Shown: positions 18,792 through 27,249 of the stretch, one piece after another
Numbering within the stretch: position 1 is the first letter of the stretch
How the letters are laid out: every line of letters starts with the position of its first letter
Origin: Mycolicibacterium canariasense
Lineage (GTDB): Bacteria > Actinomycetota > Actinomycetes > Mycobacteriales > Mycobacteriaceae
Length of the DNA: 64,000 bases
Reading direction: 5' to 3'
Assembly (NCBI RefSeq): GCF_002101555.1
Contig: NZ_LQOL01000042.1
Span: 186,001 to 250,000 of the forward strand
The notes under the pieces: generated by a model
The model's database searches: none
What the model was told of the DNA's origin: nothing
The model's input: only the letters and a program-made list of their open reading frames with translations
Translations under genes and position numbers: made by a program

Positions 18792-19679
18792 GGGTGAATC
18801 GCCGATCCATGGGCAGCCGGCGTTCCGCAGGGCGGAGCGGACCCGCGTGACCAGGACGTGCGGGCGGCGACGCAGCAGATCCGCGCTGACGCGAATGATC
18901 GTCCACTTCAGTGCCGAAAGCTCGGCCGATCGGTCGATGTCCCGGGTGCGCTGGACAGGATCGGTCCAGTGCTGGGCGCCGTCGTATTCGACGCCGACCT
19001 TGAACTCGTCCCATCCCATGTCCAGGCGCGCCACGAAATCGCCGTATACGTTCCGCACCACGATCTGGGTGCGCGGCTGTCGCAAACCCGCGTCGAGCAG
19101 CACCAGTCTGGTCCTCGTCTCCTGGGGCGATTCCGCGCCACCGTCCATCAGCGACAGCGCCTCGCGCAGCCCGAGGATCCCGCGCATTCCGCGGTGCCTC
19201 TCCACGAGCGCAGCGACATCGTGTGCACACACACCCGAAGCCTGGGCGAGCGCATCCAACGCCGTCACGGCCGGGACACGGTCGAGACGGCGGCCCAGGT
19301 CGAAGGCGGTGCGGGCTGGCGTCGTCACCGGTATGCCGCGAACCGTCATCACCTCGTCACCGCGCAGCACCTCACGATGGACGACGATGCCGTCGACGTC
19401 GGCTGCCCCGCGCCGAGTCAACTCCGCGGGTGCCTCCTGGTCGATCCACTTCGAGCCGAGCAGCGCCGCGGCCGACATCCCTGACAGGACCGCCCGACGA
19501 TCCGACCAAAGCCACGCCGCGATGGCGCGGCGCACCGGCGTCAGTTCCACGCCGTTGGGCAGATAGACGTTGCGATAGATCAGGCGGTGCCGACTGCGCA
19601 GCGTGCGTTTGGTGACGAGCCCGGCCGAGCGGGCCTCGGTCCCGAGGAACGGCAATGCGGGGTCCATGCCGACGTTCAT
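18768..19679 (-). CDS. AbiEi-like/DUF559 nuclease-fold protein
   Basis: 303 aa (ATG at 19679, or ATG 19667 giving MDPALPF). The N-terminal part resembles AbiEi-type antitoxin domains: a short HTH-like region, RLIYRNVYLPNG, a conserved RAIAAWLW and SGMSAAALLGSKWID, then VRGIPVTTPARTAFDLGRRL. The C-terminal ~100 residues carry a Vsr/DUF559-like endonuclease-fold pattern (FVARLDMGWDEFKVGVEYDGAQHW...RDIDRSAELSALKWTIIRV), with acidic residues D and E placed as a PD-(D/E)xK core. Such genes are frequent in mycobacteria, usually without a partner toxin; none is visible here. Inverted-repeat elements A and B border the gene, suggesting insertion as a unit. Biological role unknown. Confidence 0.72.
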   Translation of the reverse strand: MNVGMDPALPFLGTEARSAGLVTKRTLRSRHRLIYRNVYLPNGVELTPVRRAIAAWLWSDRRAVLSGMSAAALLGSKWIDQEAPAELTRRGAADVDGIVVHREVLRGDEVMTVRGIPVTTPARTAFDLGRRLDRVPAVTALDALAQASGVCAHDVAALVERHRGMRGILGLREALSLMDGGAESPQETRTRLVLLDAGLRQPRTQIVVRNVYGDFVARLDMGWDEFKVGVEYDGAQHWTDPVQRTRDIDRSAELSALKWTIIRVSADLLRRRPHVLVTRVRSALRNAGCPWIGDSPECRPGAR

Positions 19680-19773
19680 GGCAACAATGTCGTCGCCCCC
19701 ACCGACCGAGCACGCGTGCCCGCCGCGGCGGAAACCGATCCGTGTGGATGAATCCGCGGCTGGGGATGAAACC

Positions 19774-19828
19774 GAATGTTGGGTTCGGGCACGACGAATG
19801 CCGCGCCACGTGACTCAACCCGACACTC
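19774..19828. repeat. Inverted-repeat element B
   Basis: Left arm GAATGTTGGGTTCGGGC and right arm AACCCGACACTC (ending 19828) pair over 12 bp with two wobble positions. The left arm matches element A's GAGTGTCGGGTTCGGGC at 15 of 17 bases. It overlaps the last bases of the VOC gene and lies upstream of the nuclease-like gene. Confidence 0.6.
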
Positions 19829-20321
19829 AGCCTTCGCCCCGTACCGCCGCCTGCAGCGCGGCAATGTCGAACTTGCCGACGGTCGTCAGCACCGCGTTCA
19901 TCAACCGGTCCTGGGCCGCCGCGTCACCCTCGGCCAGCAGGTCGTAGTACTCGGTCGGGGTGACCTGCCAGGACAGCCCGTATTTGTCCTTGAGCCAGCC
20001 ACACGGCTGCTCGGACCCGCCTTCGACCAGTGCGGCCCACAGCCGGTCCAGCTCGTCCTGACCGCTGACCCGCACCTCTAGCGACACGGCCTCGGTGAAG
20101 GTGAACTGCGGTCCGCCGTTGATCCCGACGATCCGCTGACCGGCGAGCTCGAACTCGACCACCACGGGCACGTCCTGCGGCGACGGCGACGCGGGGTGGG
20201 CGGCGATCGTGGTGATGATCCGGCCGTTGCCGCCGAACGCGGCGATGTAGTGCTCGGCGGCCTCCTCGGCCTGCCGGTCGAACCAGAGGTTGGGAACGAT
20301 GTGGGCGCTGATCTGAGTCAT
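19827..20321 (-). CDS. PhnB-like VOC-family protein
   Basis: 164 aa from ATG at 20321 (MTQISAHIVPNLWFDRQAEEA); the frame extends upstream but homologues start at this motif. Vicinal-oxygen-chelate fold of the PhnB/'3-demethylubiquinone methyltransferase-like' group: NLWFDRQAEEAAEHYIAAFGG, VVVEFELAGQRIVGINGGPQFTF, and WLKDKYGLSWQVTPTEYYDLL. Cytosolic, 150-165 aa is normal. Despite the historical name these proteins are not shown to be methyltransferases; the function is unassigned. Divergent from the NDMA-type alcohol dehydrogenase. Confidence 0.85.
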   Translation of the reverse strand: MTQISAHIVPNLWFDRQAEEAAEHYIAAFGGNGRIITTIAAHPASPSPQDVPVVVEFELAGQRIVGINGGPQFTFTEAVSLEVRVSGQDELDRLWAALVEGGSEQPCGWLKDKYGLSWQVTPTEYYDLLAEGDAAAQDRLMNAVLTTVGKFDIAALQAAVRGEG

Positions 20322-20411
20322 ACGAGGTAGACCGGCACCGCCCGCGAGATTCATCGCACAATTCATCGAAGCAGACGAATCAGCACTTCACAGGGTCGAT
20401 AGCCATAAATC

Positions 20412-20425
20412 TAGAACCTGTTCTA
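20412..20425. promoter_or_regulatory. KstR-type operator and -10 region upstream of alcohol dehydrogenase
   Basis: Perfect palindrome TAGAACCTGTTCTA fits the published KstR consensus TnnAACnnGTTnnA at every fixed base. A -10-like TATGAT (20424-20429) overlaps its right end and would place the transcript start within a few bases of the ATG at 20438, suggesting a leaderless mRNA that a bound repressor would block. Confidence 0.6.
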
Positions 20426-20437
20426 TGATCGCATGCC

Positions 20438-21562
20438 ATGAAGACCAAGGGCGCCCTGCTGTGGGAACTCAACTCGCCGTTCACAGTCGATGAGATCGAG
20501 CTCGGTGACCCCGTCGCCGATGAGGTCCAGATCCGCATGCATGCCGCGGGGATGTGCCATTCCGACTACCACATCACCACCGGCGCCACCCCGATCGGCC
20601 TGCCCGCCCTCGGCGGACACGAGGGTGCGGGGGTGGTCACCAAGGTCGGCAAGAACGTCACCGGCATCGAGGAGGGCGACCACGTCATCCTCGCGTTCAT
20701 CCCGGCGTGCGGGCAGTGTCCGCCGTGCCTGAAGGGCTTCCGCTCGCTGTGCGACCGCGGCGCCGTCCTGCTCGGCGGCAAGGCCATCGCCGACGGCACC
20801 AACCGCATCCACGCGGGATCCCACGAGGTGTCCCCGATGAACCTGCTGGGCACCTTCGCGCCCTACATGACGGTGCACAAGGATTCGGTCGTCAAGATCG
20901 ACAAGGACATCCCGTTCGAGACCGCCGCCATCATGGGCTGCGCCGTGCCCACCGGGTTCGGATCGGCCACCAACGTCGCCGAGGTGAAGCCGGGCGAGAC
21001 GGTGATCGTCATAGGTGTGGGCGGCATCGGGATGAGCGCCCTGCAGGGCGCGGTGATCTCGGGAGCCAAGCACGTCATCGCCATCGACCCGAACGAATGG
21101 AAGCGCGAACAAGCCATCAAGTTCGGCGCCACCCACGTCTACCCGTCGATGGCCGAAGCCATCGCGCCCGTCATCGACACCACCTACGGCCTGATGGCGG
21201 ACAAGGTGATCATCGCCGTCGGCGAGATGAAGGGCGAGTACATCGAAGAGGCGATGATCCTGACGGCCAAGACCGGCACCTGTGTGGTGACGGGCATGGG
21301 CTCGATGTTCGACGCCGACGTGAAGCTGAACCTGTTCCTGTTCACCATGTTGCAGAAGACGTTGAAGGGCAACATCTTCGGCGGCGGCAGCAGTCACGTC
21401 GAGACCCCGCGGCTGGTGGCGCTGTACAAGTCCGGCCTGCTCAACATCGACGACATGATCACCCGGACCTACAAGCTCGAGGACATCAATCAGGGCTACC
21501 AGGACATGCTGGACGGGAACAACATTCGCGGCGTGATCCGCTTCGACGAGTCGGACTGGTAG
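20438..21562 (+). CDS. NDMA-dependent zinc alcohol dehydrogenase
   Basis: 374 aa medium-chain dehydrogenase. Catalytic zinc region MCHSDYHITTGATPIGLPALGGHEGAGVV, structural zinc cysteines ACGQCPPCLKGFRSLC, and the NAD-binding motif VGGIGMSALQG. It resembles the actinobacterial group that uses tightly bound NAD and reduces the artificial acceptor NDMA, linked to mycofactocin. No mycofactocin genes are in the window. It oxidises alcohols to aldehydes; the natural substrate is unknown. A KstR-type site immediately upstream suggests control by lipid/sterol status. A strong hairpin follows at 21586-21613. Confidence 0.88.
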   Translation: MKTKGALLWELNSPFTVDEIELGDPVADEVQIRMHAAGMCHSDYHITTGATPIGLPALGGHEGAGVVTKVGKNVTGIEEGDHVILAFIPACGQCPPCLKGFRSLCDRGAVLLGGKAIADGTNRIHAGSHEVSPMNLLGTFAPYMTVHKDSVVKIDKDIPFETAAIMGCAVPTGFGSATNVAEVKPGETVIVIGVGGIGMSALQGAVISGAKHVIAIDPNEWKREQAIKFGATHVYPSMAEAIAPVIDTTYGLMADKVIIAVGEMKGEYIEEAMILTAKTGTCVVTGMGSMFDADVKLNLFLFTMLQKTLKGNIFGGGSSHVETPRLVALYKSGLLNIDDMITRTYKLEDINQGYQDMLDGNNIRGVIRFDESDW

Positions 21563-21585
21563 GTCGCACACGCCCCCATACGCAA

Positions 21586-21613
21586 AAGGGCCCCCGCACC
21601 TGCGGGGGCCCTT
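21586..21613. terminator. Strong bidirectional terminator between ADH and SDR
   Basis: Perfect 13-bp stem AAGGGCCCCCGCA / TGCGGGGGCCCTT with a 2-base loop, between two convergent genes. The A-tract on one side and T on the other allow function on both strands. Confidence 0.92.
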
Positions 21614-21626
21614 CGCGTGAACCGGG

Positions 21627-22403
21627 TTACTTGGGTGGCATCCGGATGCCACCGTCGACGCGGACCACCTCGGCGTTCATGTAGGAGTTGGTGATCAGCT
21701 CGATGACCATCGAGGCCAGCTCCTCGGGCTTGCCGAGGCGGTGCGGGAACAGCACCGACTCACCGAGCTTGGCCTTGAAGGCTTCGGACGCCTCGCCCTC
21801 GCCGTAGATCGGGGTGTCGATCAGGCCGGGCGCCACGGTGTTCACCCGGATGCCCACGGCGGCCAGGTCGCGGGCGACCGGCAGGGTCAGGCCCACGACG
21901 CCGCCCTTGGACGAGCTGTAGGCGGCCTGGCCGATCTGGCCGTCGAACGCCGCGACGCTGGTCAGGTTGACGATCGCGCCACGCTCGCCGGTGTCGGTGG
22001 GCTCGTTGCGGCTCATCGCGGTGGCGGCCAGCCGGATGCAGTCGAAGGTGCCGACCAGGTTGATCGCCAGCACCTTCTTGTAGACGTCCAGGTTGTGCGC
22101 CGACTCGAACTGCCCGTCCTTACCGATGGTGCGCTGGGCCCAGCCGATGCCCGCGGAGTTCACCAGGGCGCGCAGCGGACCGAGGTCGGCGGCGGTGTTC
22201 ACGGCGTCGACGATCTGGTCGGTGTTGGTGACGTCGACGGTGACGAAGACGCCGCCGATCTCGTGCGCGAGTTCCTGCCCTTTTTCGGCGTTCAGGTCCG
22301 CGACGACAACCCTGGCGCCCTTGGCCGCCAGCTGGCGTGCGCTGGCCGCGCCGATACCCGACGCGCCACCGGTGACGATTGCACTAGCTCCATTGATATC
22401 CAC
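21627..22403 (-). CDS. Short-chain dehydrogenase, 3-hydroxyacyl-CoA dehydrogenase-like
   Basis: 258 aa, GTG start. Classical SDR: cofactor motif TGGASGIG (residues ~12-19), Asp after the second strand (VVVADLN) favouring NAD(H), NSAG, catalytic Ser in [11 protein letters not shown], and YSSSK. C-terminus DGGIRMPPK. It resembles the HSD10/type II 3-hydroxyacyl-CoA dehydrogenases (M. tuberculosis Rv1144-like), which oxidise 3-hydroxyacyl-CoA in beta-oxidation and act on steroids or branched acyl chains. Convergent with the NDMA alcohol dehydrogenase and divergent from the methyltransferase. Confidence 0.88.
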   Translation of the reverse strand: MDINGASAIVTGGASGIGAASARQLAAKGARVVVADLNAEKGQELAHEIGGVFVTVDVTNTDQIVDAVNTAADLGPLRALVNSAGIGWAQRTIGKDGQFESAHNLDVYKKVLAINLVGTFDCIRLAATAMSRNEPTDTGERGAIVNLTSVAAFDGQIGQAAYSSSKGGVVGLTLPVARDLAAVGIRVNTVAPGLIDTPIYGEGEASEAFKAKLGESVLFPHRLGKPEELASMVIELITNSYMNAEVVRVDGGIRMPPK

Positions 22404-22508
22404 GACGACAGACTAAGGCCTATCCACCGGTGGGTCGGGCGCGGCACGGAGAGTTCACCTGCACCGCGTACCGTGCCGCGCAGTTTTGCGTGGGCACAGA
22501 CAGGAGTT

Positions 22509-24053
22509 GTGGCATTGACCGCCATCGACATGCTTCGTTCCGACTACGACGAGACCCCATACGTCTCGAATTCGTTCCCGCAGTCGGCGCCGGGGACGCT
22601 GGCCGCGGTGGCCCATCTGTTCGGGCTGCAGCCGCCGGCCGTCGCGACCGCCCGGGTGCTCGAGATCGGGTGCGCCGCCGGCGGCAACATCGTGCCGTTC
22701 GCCGCAACCCATCCGGACGCCGAGGTGGTGGGCATCGACCTCTCCGAGGTCCAGATCGAGGCCGGACGCGACCGGGTGCAGGCGCTGGGCATCGAGAACC
22801 TGCGGTTGATCGCCGGCGATATCGCCCGGATGGACCTGGCCGCGCTGGGCAGGTTCGACTACATCGTCGCCCACGGCGTGTACAGCTGGGTGCCCGACGA
22901 GGTCGCCGAAGCCCTGCTGGCCGCGGTCCGCACCGGCCTGACCGCCGACGGCGTCGCCTACCTGAGCTACAACGTGTACCCGGGCTGGAAGACCAAGGAG
23001 GTCGTGCGCGACGCCATGCTGCTGGCCGCCGGCGCCGGCCAGGCCCCGGAGGACAAGGTGCGCCAGGCCCGTGGCATGGCCGACTTCCTGGCGGAGGTGG
23101 CCCCGGCTGAGGGTGTGCTGGCGGCCATCCTGGCCGAGTGGCGAGCGGCCGACGAGGGTTTCGGCGACTCGTATCTGCTGCACGACGAGCTCGAGACGTT
23201 CAACACGCCGCGCTACTTCTACGAGGTGCTCGCCAGGGCGAACGCGCACGGGCTGGCCTATCTGGGCGAGGCGCGCCCGGAGGTGATGATCCCGGCCAAC
23301 CACGGCCCGAAGGTCGCCGAATACCTGGCCGCCAACGGCGTCACCGCTCAGGTGCTGGTGGAGCAATACCTGGACTTCGTCACCAACCGCACCTTCCGGC
23401 AGTCCCTGTTCGTGCCCGCCGAACGGGCACAGCAGATCGACTACAACCCGACGGCCGACCGGTTCCGCCGGTTGCACCTGGCGGCGCTGGTGCCACCGAT
23501 CGACGGACCGGTCCGCCTCGATGATTCCCGCCAGGAGTTCCGGCAGGCCGACGGGGCCACGCTGTTCACCAACGCACCGGCGATCAAAGCGGCGCTGGAC
23601 GTGCTCGGCACGCGCTGGCCGTGGACGGTGTCGCACGATGAACTGGTGGCCGTCACCCACGAGCGGCTGCTCGACGCGGGAACGCAGCCGAGTCCGGACC
23701 TGGCCGCCCACCTCGACGATCTGATCAGTGTGCTGGTGATGCAGGGCCAAGCCCATTACCGACTGGACCCGGTGCGCCCCGATCCGATGGGCACCATGCC
23801 GCGCATCGACGAATATGCCAGGCGCGCTGCGGAATTGACCAGTAATACCGACGACGCGGCCACCTTCAACCGCTGGCACGAAACGGTGCCGCTGGAGCCG
23901 CTGGATCGGCAGCTGCTGCCGCTGCTCGACGGCAGTCGCGACGACGATCAGCTGATCGAGGCGCTGCTGGCCGGCGGGGCGGGCACCCGCGACGTGGTCA
24001 CCGAGCAGGTGCGCACCCTGCGCCATCGGCTCGCCGAGCTGAAGCTGGCCTGA
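22509..24053 (+). CDS. SAM-dependent methyltransferase with regulatory domain
   Basis: 514 aa from GTG at 22509, preceded by CAGGAG at 22501-22506; the open frame reaches further upstream but overlaps the divergent SDR gene. N-terminal class I methyltransferase: VLEIGCAAGGNIVPFAATHPDAEVVGIDLS, FDYIVAHGVYSWVP. The middle contains the methyltransferase regulatory domain (YNVYPGWKTKEVVRDAMLL, residues ~150-320), and the C-terminal ~200 residues are a less conserved helical region ending RTLRHRLAELKLA. Such proteins occur in many bacteria with no proven substrate. No signal peptide. Convergent with the maleylpyruvate-isomerase-like gene, 6 bp away. Confidence 0.85.
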   Translation: MALTAIDMLRSDYDETPYVSNSFPQSAPGTLAAVAHLFGLQPPAVATARVLEIGCAAGGNIVPFAATHPDAEVVGIDLSEVQIEAGRDRVQALGIENLRLIAGDIARMDLAALGRFDYIVAHGVYSWVPDEVAEALLAAVRTGLTADGVAYLSYNVYPGWKTKEVVRDAMLLAAGAGQAPEDKVRQARGMADFLAEVAPAEGVLAAILAEWRAADEGFGDSYLLHDELETFNTPRYFYEVLARANAHGLAYLGEARPEVMIPANHGPKVAEYLAANGVTAQVLVEQYLDFVTNRTFRQSLFVPAERAQQIDYNPTADRFRRLHLAALVPPIDGPVRLDDSRQEFRQADGATLFTNAPAIKAALDVLGTRWPWTVSHDELVAVTHERLLDAGTQPSPDLAAHLDDLISVLVMQGQAHYRLDPVRPDPMGTMPRIDEYARRAAELTSNTDDAATFNRWHETVPLEPLDRQLLPLLDGSRDDDQLIEALLAGGAGTRDVVTEQVRTLRHRLAELKLA

Positions 24054-24059
24054 CTCCGC

Positions 24060-24701
24060 TCAGCACAGCAATTCCACCCCGGCACCGGACAGCTCGGCGC
24101 GCACCTGCGCGGCCCGCCCGGTCATCGCCAACAGCAGTGCCTCGGCGGCGCCCCGCACCTGTGGTCCGCGCCCGGCGGCCCAGTCCAGATCGGTGGCCTC
24201 CAGCCGCAGCCCGCGGGTGCGCCGGGCCGCGCCGATCACCGGGCTCGCCCTGGCGTAGCGGAGCGCGTAGCGCAGCGCAGCGGGATCGACGACCCGGGGC
24301 AGCCGCAGTGGCCGGCGGATGTCCTGTTGATGGATCAGGCATTCGATCAGCGCCACCCGGCCGCCGTACAGCGCGCCGGCGCCGGCCGGCCGGGCGTCCT
24401 GGTGCATCAGTTCGGTGAGCCGGGCCGGCGACAGCAGGCGGTGCTCGGCCAGGGCGTGGGCGTTCAGCCGATCGACGTTGCACCGGGTGGCAAACATGCT
24501 GCGGGCCAATGCCATCCGGCTCTGGTCCAGGTAGGCGATGGTGTGTACCACGACATCGCGCACGGTCCACCCCGCGCAGAGGCTGGCGGCATCCCACTGC
24601 TCGGCGGTCAGGCCGTCCAGCAGGTCGGCGAAGGCCTCGCGTTCGGCCCGGGCCAGGGCGTGCACGGCTGCCACCGGCTCAGTCTGCCCCATCTGCCCCA
24701 T
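24060..24701 (-). CDS. Maleylpyruvate isomerase-like (mycothiol/DinB) protein
   Basis: 213 aa if started at ATG 24701 (ATG 24692 equally possible); both overlap the 3' end of the upstream marR gene. The N-terminal helical bundle has the DinB/MDMPI pattern: AREREAFADLLDGLTAEQWDAASLCAGWTVRDVVVHTIAYL, with the characteristic W-T-V-R-D-V-V-x-H. Proteins of this group use mycothiol for isomerisation or transfer reactions. C-terminal SCP2-like segment (GPQVRGAAEALLLAMTGRA). The exact reaction is unknown. Translationally linked to the MarR regulator. Confidence 0.8.
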   Translation of the reverse strand: MGQMGQTEPVAAVHALARAEREAFADLLDGLTAEQWDAASLCAGWTVRDVVVHTIAYLDQSRMALARSMFATRCNVDRLNAHALAEHRLLSPARLTELMHQDARPAGAGALYGGRVALIECLIHQQDIRRPLRLPRVVDPAALRYALRYARASPVIGAARRTRGLRLEATDLDWAAGRGPQVRGAAEALLLAMTGRAAQVRAELSGAGVELLC

Positions 24702-25140
24702 CGAGACGGTCCAGTGCGCGGGCCAGCCACCGCCCGACCGCCGCGGTCTGCCCCGCACTCATCCCGTCGAACAGCACCTCGCGTACCAGGGCGACGTGTC
24801 CGGGCGCCGCGGCGGCCAGGGCCTGGCGGCCGGTGGCGGTGATCTCCACCGTCACCCCACGGCGGTCACCCGCAGCCCCGTGCCGGGCCACCAGGGCCCG
24901 GTCGGTCATCCGGCGCAGCTGATGCGACACCCGGCTCTGCTCCCAGCCGAGCCGCTCACCGAGCTCGTTCATCCGGCAGCCCGGGCGTTCCTCCAGCGCG
25001 ACCAGTACCTCGTAGTCGGCCAGCGACAGCCCGCAGTCGGCTTGCAGCTGCCGGTTCATCGCGGCCTGCAGCCGGGAGGTCATGGTCAGGTAGTCGCGCC
25101 AGACGCGCTGCTGGTCCTCGTTCAGCCACACGGAATACAT
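24679..25140 (-). CDS. MarR-family transcriptional regulator
   Basis: 153 aa. Helical dimerisation ends and a central winged HTH: LSLADYEVLVALEERPGCRMNELGERLGWEQSRVSHQLRRMTDRALVARHGAAGDRRGVTVEITATGRQAL. The DRRG wing is typical. It overlaps the downstream maleylpyruvate-isomerase-like gene and is divergent from the pirin gene with 67 bp between starts. The imperfect palindrome immediately upstream is a plausible autoregulatory operator. The ligand is unknown; members often sense phenolics or oxidants. Confidence 0.9.
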   Translation of the reverse strand: MYSVWLNEDQQRVWRDYLTMTSRLQAAMNRQLQADCGLSLADYEVLVALEERPGCRMNELGERLGWEQSRVSHQLRRMTDRALVARHGAAGDRRGVTVEITATGRQALAAAAPGHVALVREVLFDGMSAGQTAAVGRWLARALDRLDGADGAD

Positions 25141-25165
25141 GACACATCATCTATGTTGTGGTGTC
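25141..25165. promoter_or_regulatory. Candidate MarR operator between marR and pirin
   Basis: Imperfect inverted repeat starting at the marR start codon: arms GACACATCATC and GTTGTGGTGTC around TAT, 8 of 11 positions paired, with perfect outer GACAC/GTGTC. Position fits autoregulation. Confidence 0.4.
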
Positions 25166-25207
25166 CAGTACCGGCACCTAGGCTGGCATCGAATCGCAAG
25201 GAGAACC

Positions 25208-25969
25208 ATGAGCAGCACCGCAACCATCGACATCCGCCGCGCCGGTGACCGGGCGGCCACCAAGATCTCGTGGCTGGACTCCAAGCACTCGTTCTCGTTC
25301 AGCGACCACTACGACCCCGCCAACACGCATCACGGTCTCCTGCTGGTCAACAACGACGACATCGTCAAGCCCGGCGCCGGGTTCGAGACGCACCCGCACC
25401 GGGACATGGAAATCGTCACCTGGGTGCTGCGCGGGTCGCTGGTGCACCAGGATTCCACCGGCCACTCCGGCGTCATCTATCCCGGCCTGGCTCAGCGCAT
25501 GTCGGCCGGGCGCGGCATCCTGCACTCGGAGAAGAACGACTCCTGGAACCTGACCGGTGGCGAGACCCATTCGGAGCCGGTGCATTTCGTACAGATGTGG
25601 GTGCTGCCCGACCAGGCCGGCATCACCCCCGGCTACCAGCAGCTGGAAATCGACGACGAACTGCTGCGCGGCGGGCTGGTGACCATCGCCTCCGGGATGC
25701 CCGAGCACCGCAACAACACCGCCATCAGCATCGCCAACCGGTTCGCCGCCCTGCACGGGGCCCGGCTGCAACCCGGTGACTCGGTGCAGCTGCCCGAGGC
25801 GCAGTACCTGCACCTGTTCGTGCCGCGGGGCGAGGTGGTCCTGGAAGGTGCGGGCGGCCTGCAGGAGGGCGACGCCGCGCGGTTGACGGCCACCGGCGGA
25901 CAACGCGTCACCGCCACCACCGACGCCGAGATCCTGGTCTGGGAGATGCATGCCGGGTTGGCGGCATAG
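25208..25969 (+). CDS. Pirin family protein (Rv0181c-like)
   Basis: 253 aa from ATG at 25208 with AAGGAG upstream. Bicupin: the N-terminal cupin carries the metal-binding set GFETHPHRDMEIVTWVLRG, HQDSTGHSGVIYPG and GRGILHSEKND (three His plus Glu). Pirins bind Fe(II)/Fe(III) and some are quercetinases or redox-sensing co-regulators. M. tuberculosis has a pirin-like protein (Rv0181c) next to sigG, so this is the expected syntenic gene, displaced about 6.5 kb by the inserted block. Its 3' end overlaps the lipoprotein gene by 20 bp. Confidence 0.9.
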   Translation: MSSTATIDIRRAGDRAATKISWLDSKHSFSFSDHYDPANTHHGLLLVNNDDIVKPGAGFETHPHRDMEIVTWVLRGSLVHQDSTGHSGVIYPGLAQRMSAGRGILHSEKNDSWNLTGGETHSEPVHFVQMWVLPDQAGITPGYQQLEIDDELLRGGLVTIASGMPEHRNNTAISIANRFAALHGARLQPGDSVQLPEAQYLHLFVPRGEVVLEGAGGLQEGDAARLTATGGQRVTATTDAEILVWEMHAGLAA

Positions 25970-27239
25970 CCGAAAGCTGTTGTGCAGCCTCGCCGTAGCG
26001 GGGCTGCTGACCGGCTGCGGCGAGGGCCGGTCAGGTGGCGGTGCACCGGTGCCGGGCAGCCCGACCGCCCCCGCCGCCGCACCGGCCGGCCTGGTACCCG
26101 TGACCGTCACCGTCCCCGCCGGCCTGGACCAGCGGCCCTTCGACACCGCCCGGCAGGCACTGGTGCCGCCGGGATGGACGATGTCGGTGTGGGCCAGGGT
26201 GCCCAAGGCCCGACTGGCCGCCTGGGCACCGGACGGGCGGCTGCTGGTATCGCTGCCCGGCACCGGCCAGATCGTCACGGTGGCCGGCGGCGTGGGCAGG
26301 CCACTGCTGGAGGGGCTCACCCAACCGCACGGCCTGGCCTTCGCCGGTGCCACCCTGTTGGTCGCCGAGAGCGACCGGGTCACCGCCTACGACTACCGGG
26401 ACGGCTCGGCGACCAACCCACGGCCGGTCGCCACCGGCCTGCCCGACGCCCGCAGCCCCGATCTACGCGGCGCCTACTCGCACGCCCTCAAGAGCGTCAC
26501 CGTGGGACCCGATGGGGCCGTGTACTTCTCGATCGGATCGACCGGCAACATCTCGGCCCACGACCGTACGGCCAGCCCGCCGCGCGCCACCATCATGCGG
26601 GTGCCGCCCGGTGGTGGTCCGGCCGCGGTGTACGCCACCGGGGTCCGCAACGGCACCGGCCTGGCAACCGCGCCCGACGGGTCGATCTGGACGGCGGTGA
26701 ACAACCGGGACAACATCGCCGACCCGGCCACCGGGCAGGTCGACGCGGAGTACGTCGCGGAGAACCCGCCGGAGGCCATCGCCCGCCTCACGCCCGGCCG
26801 CGAACTGGGCTGGCCGTACTGCCATCCGATCGGCGGACCGGCCGGCGCCCCGTTCGTCCGCGATGTCCAGACCAACGCGGACGGCGGTGCGCTGGACTGC
26901 GCGGCGCTGCCGCCCGTCGAGCAGACCATCGGTGCGCATGCCGCGCCGCTGGGCATGAGTTTCACCGACGGCGCGCTGCCCGCCCCCTACACCACCGGGG
27001 CCTTGCTCGGCGTGCACGGATCGTGGAACCGCCGGCCCCCGCGCGCCCCGGAGGTGACGTTCCTGCCATGGCGGTCCGCCACACTGGGCACCGCCCAGAC
27101 CCTGGTCGGCGGTTTCCAGTCCGCCGACGGAACCCGCTGGGGCCGACCGGTTTCGGCGGTGGTAGGACCCGACGGTGCGGTGTATGTCACCGACGACTAC
27201 GCCGACGCGGTGTACCGGCTGGCGCCGCCGGGACGCTAG
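25950..27239 (+). CDS. Sorbosone-dehydrogenase-like beta-propeller lipoprotein
   Basis: 429 aa from ATG at 25950 with GGGAG just upstream, overlapping the pirin gene by 20 bp. Signal peptide with lipobox LLTGC, then a Pro/Ala linker and a six-bladed beta-propeller resembling PQQ-dependent glucose/sorbosone dehydrogenases: repeated PDG(R/A/S) blade motifs, HALKSVTVGPDGAVYFSIGSTGN, NGTGLATAPDGSIWTAVNNRD, ELGWPYCHPIGG, GVHGSWNRRPPRAPEV and VVGPDGAVYVTDDYADAVYRL. Membrane-anchored on the outer face. Homologues are called L-sorbosone dehydrogenase, but PQQ use and substrate are not proven for the mycobacterial members. Confidence 0.83.
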   Translation: MPGWRHSRKLLCSLAVAGLLTGCGEGRSGGGAPVPGSPTAPAAAPAGLVPVTVTVPAGLDQRPFDTARQALVPPGWTMSVWARVPKARLAAWAPDGRLLVSLPGTGQIVTVAGGVGRPLLEGLTQPHGLAFAGATLLVAESDRVTAYDYRDGSATNPRPVATGLPDARSPDLRGAYSHALKSVTVGPDGAVYFSIGSTGNISAHDRTASPPRATIMRVPPGGGPAAVYATGVRNGTGLATAPDGSIWTAVNNRDNIADPATGQVDAEYVAENPPEAIARLTPGRELGWPYCHPIGGPAGAPFVRDVQTNADGGALDCAALPPVEQTIGAHAAPLGMSFTDGALPAPYTTGALLGVHGSWNRRPPRAPEVTFLPWRSATLGTAQTLVGGFQSADGTRWGRPVSAVVGPDGAVYVTDDYADAVYRLAPPGR

Positions 27240-27249
27240 CGGCGATCGG

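Noticed and set aside
21741..24053. 770-residue methyltransferase starting at 21741
   Set aside because: The N-terminal 256 codons run antisense through the SDR gene and show no homology; the GTG at 22509 follows a CAGGAG site.
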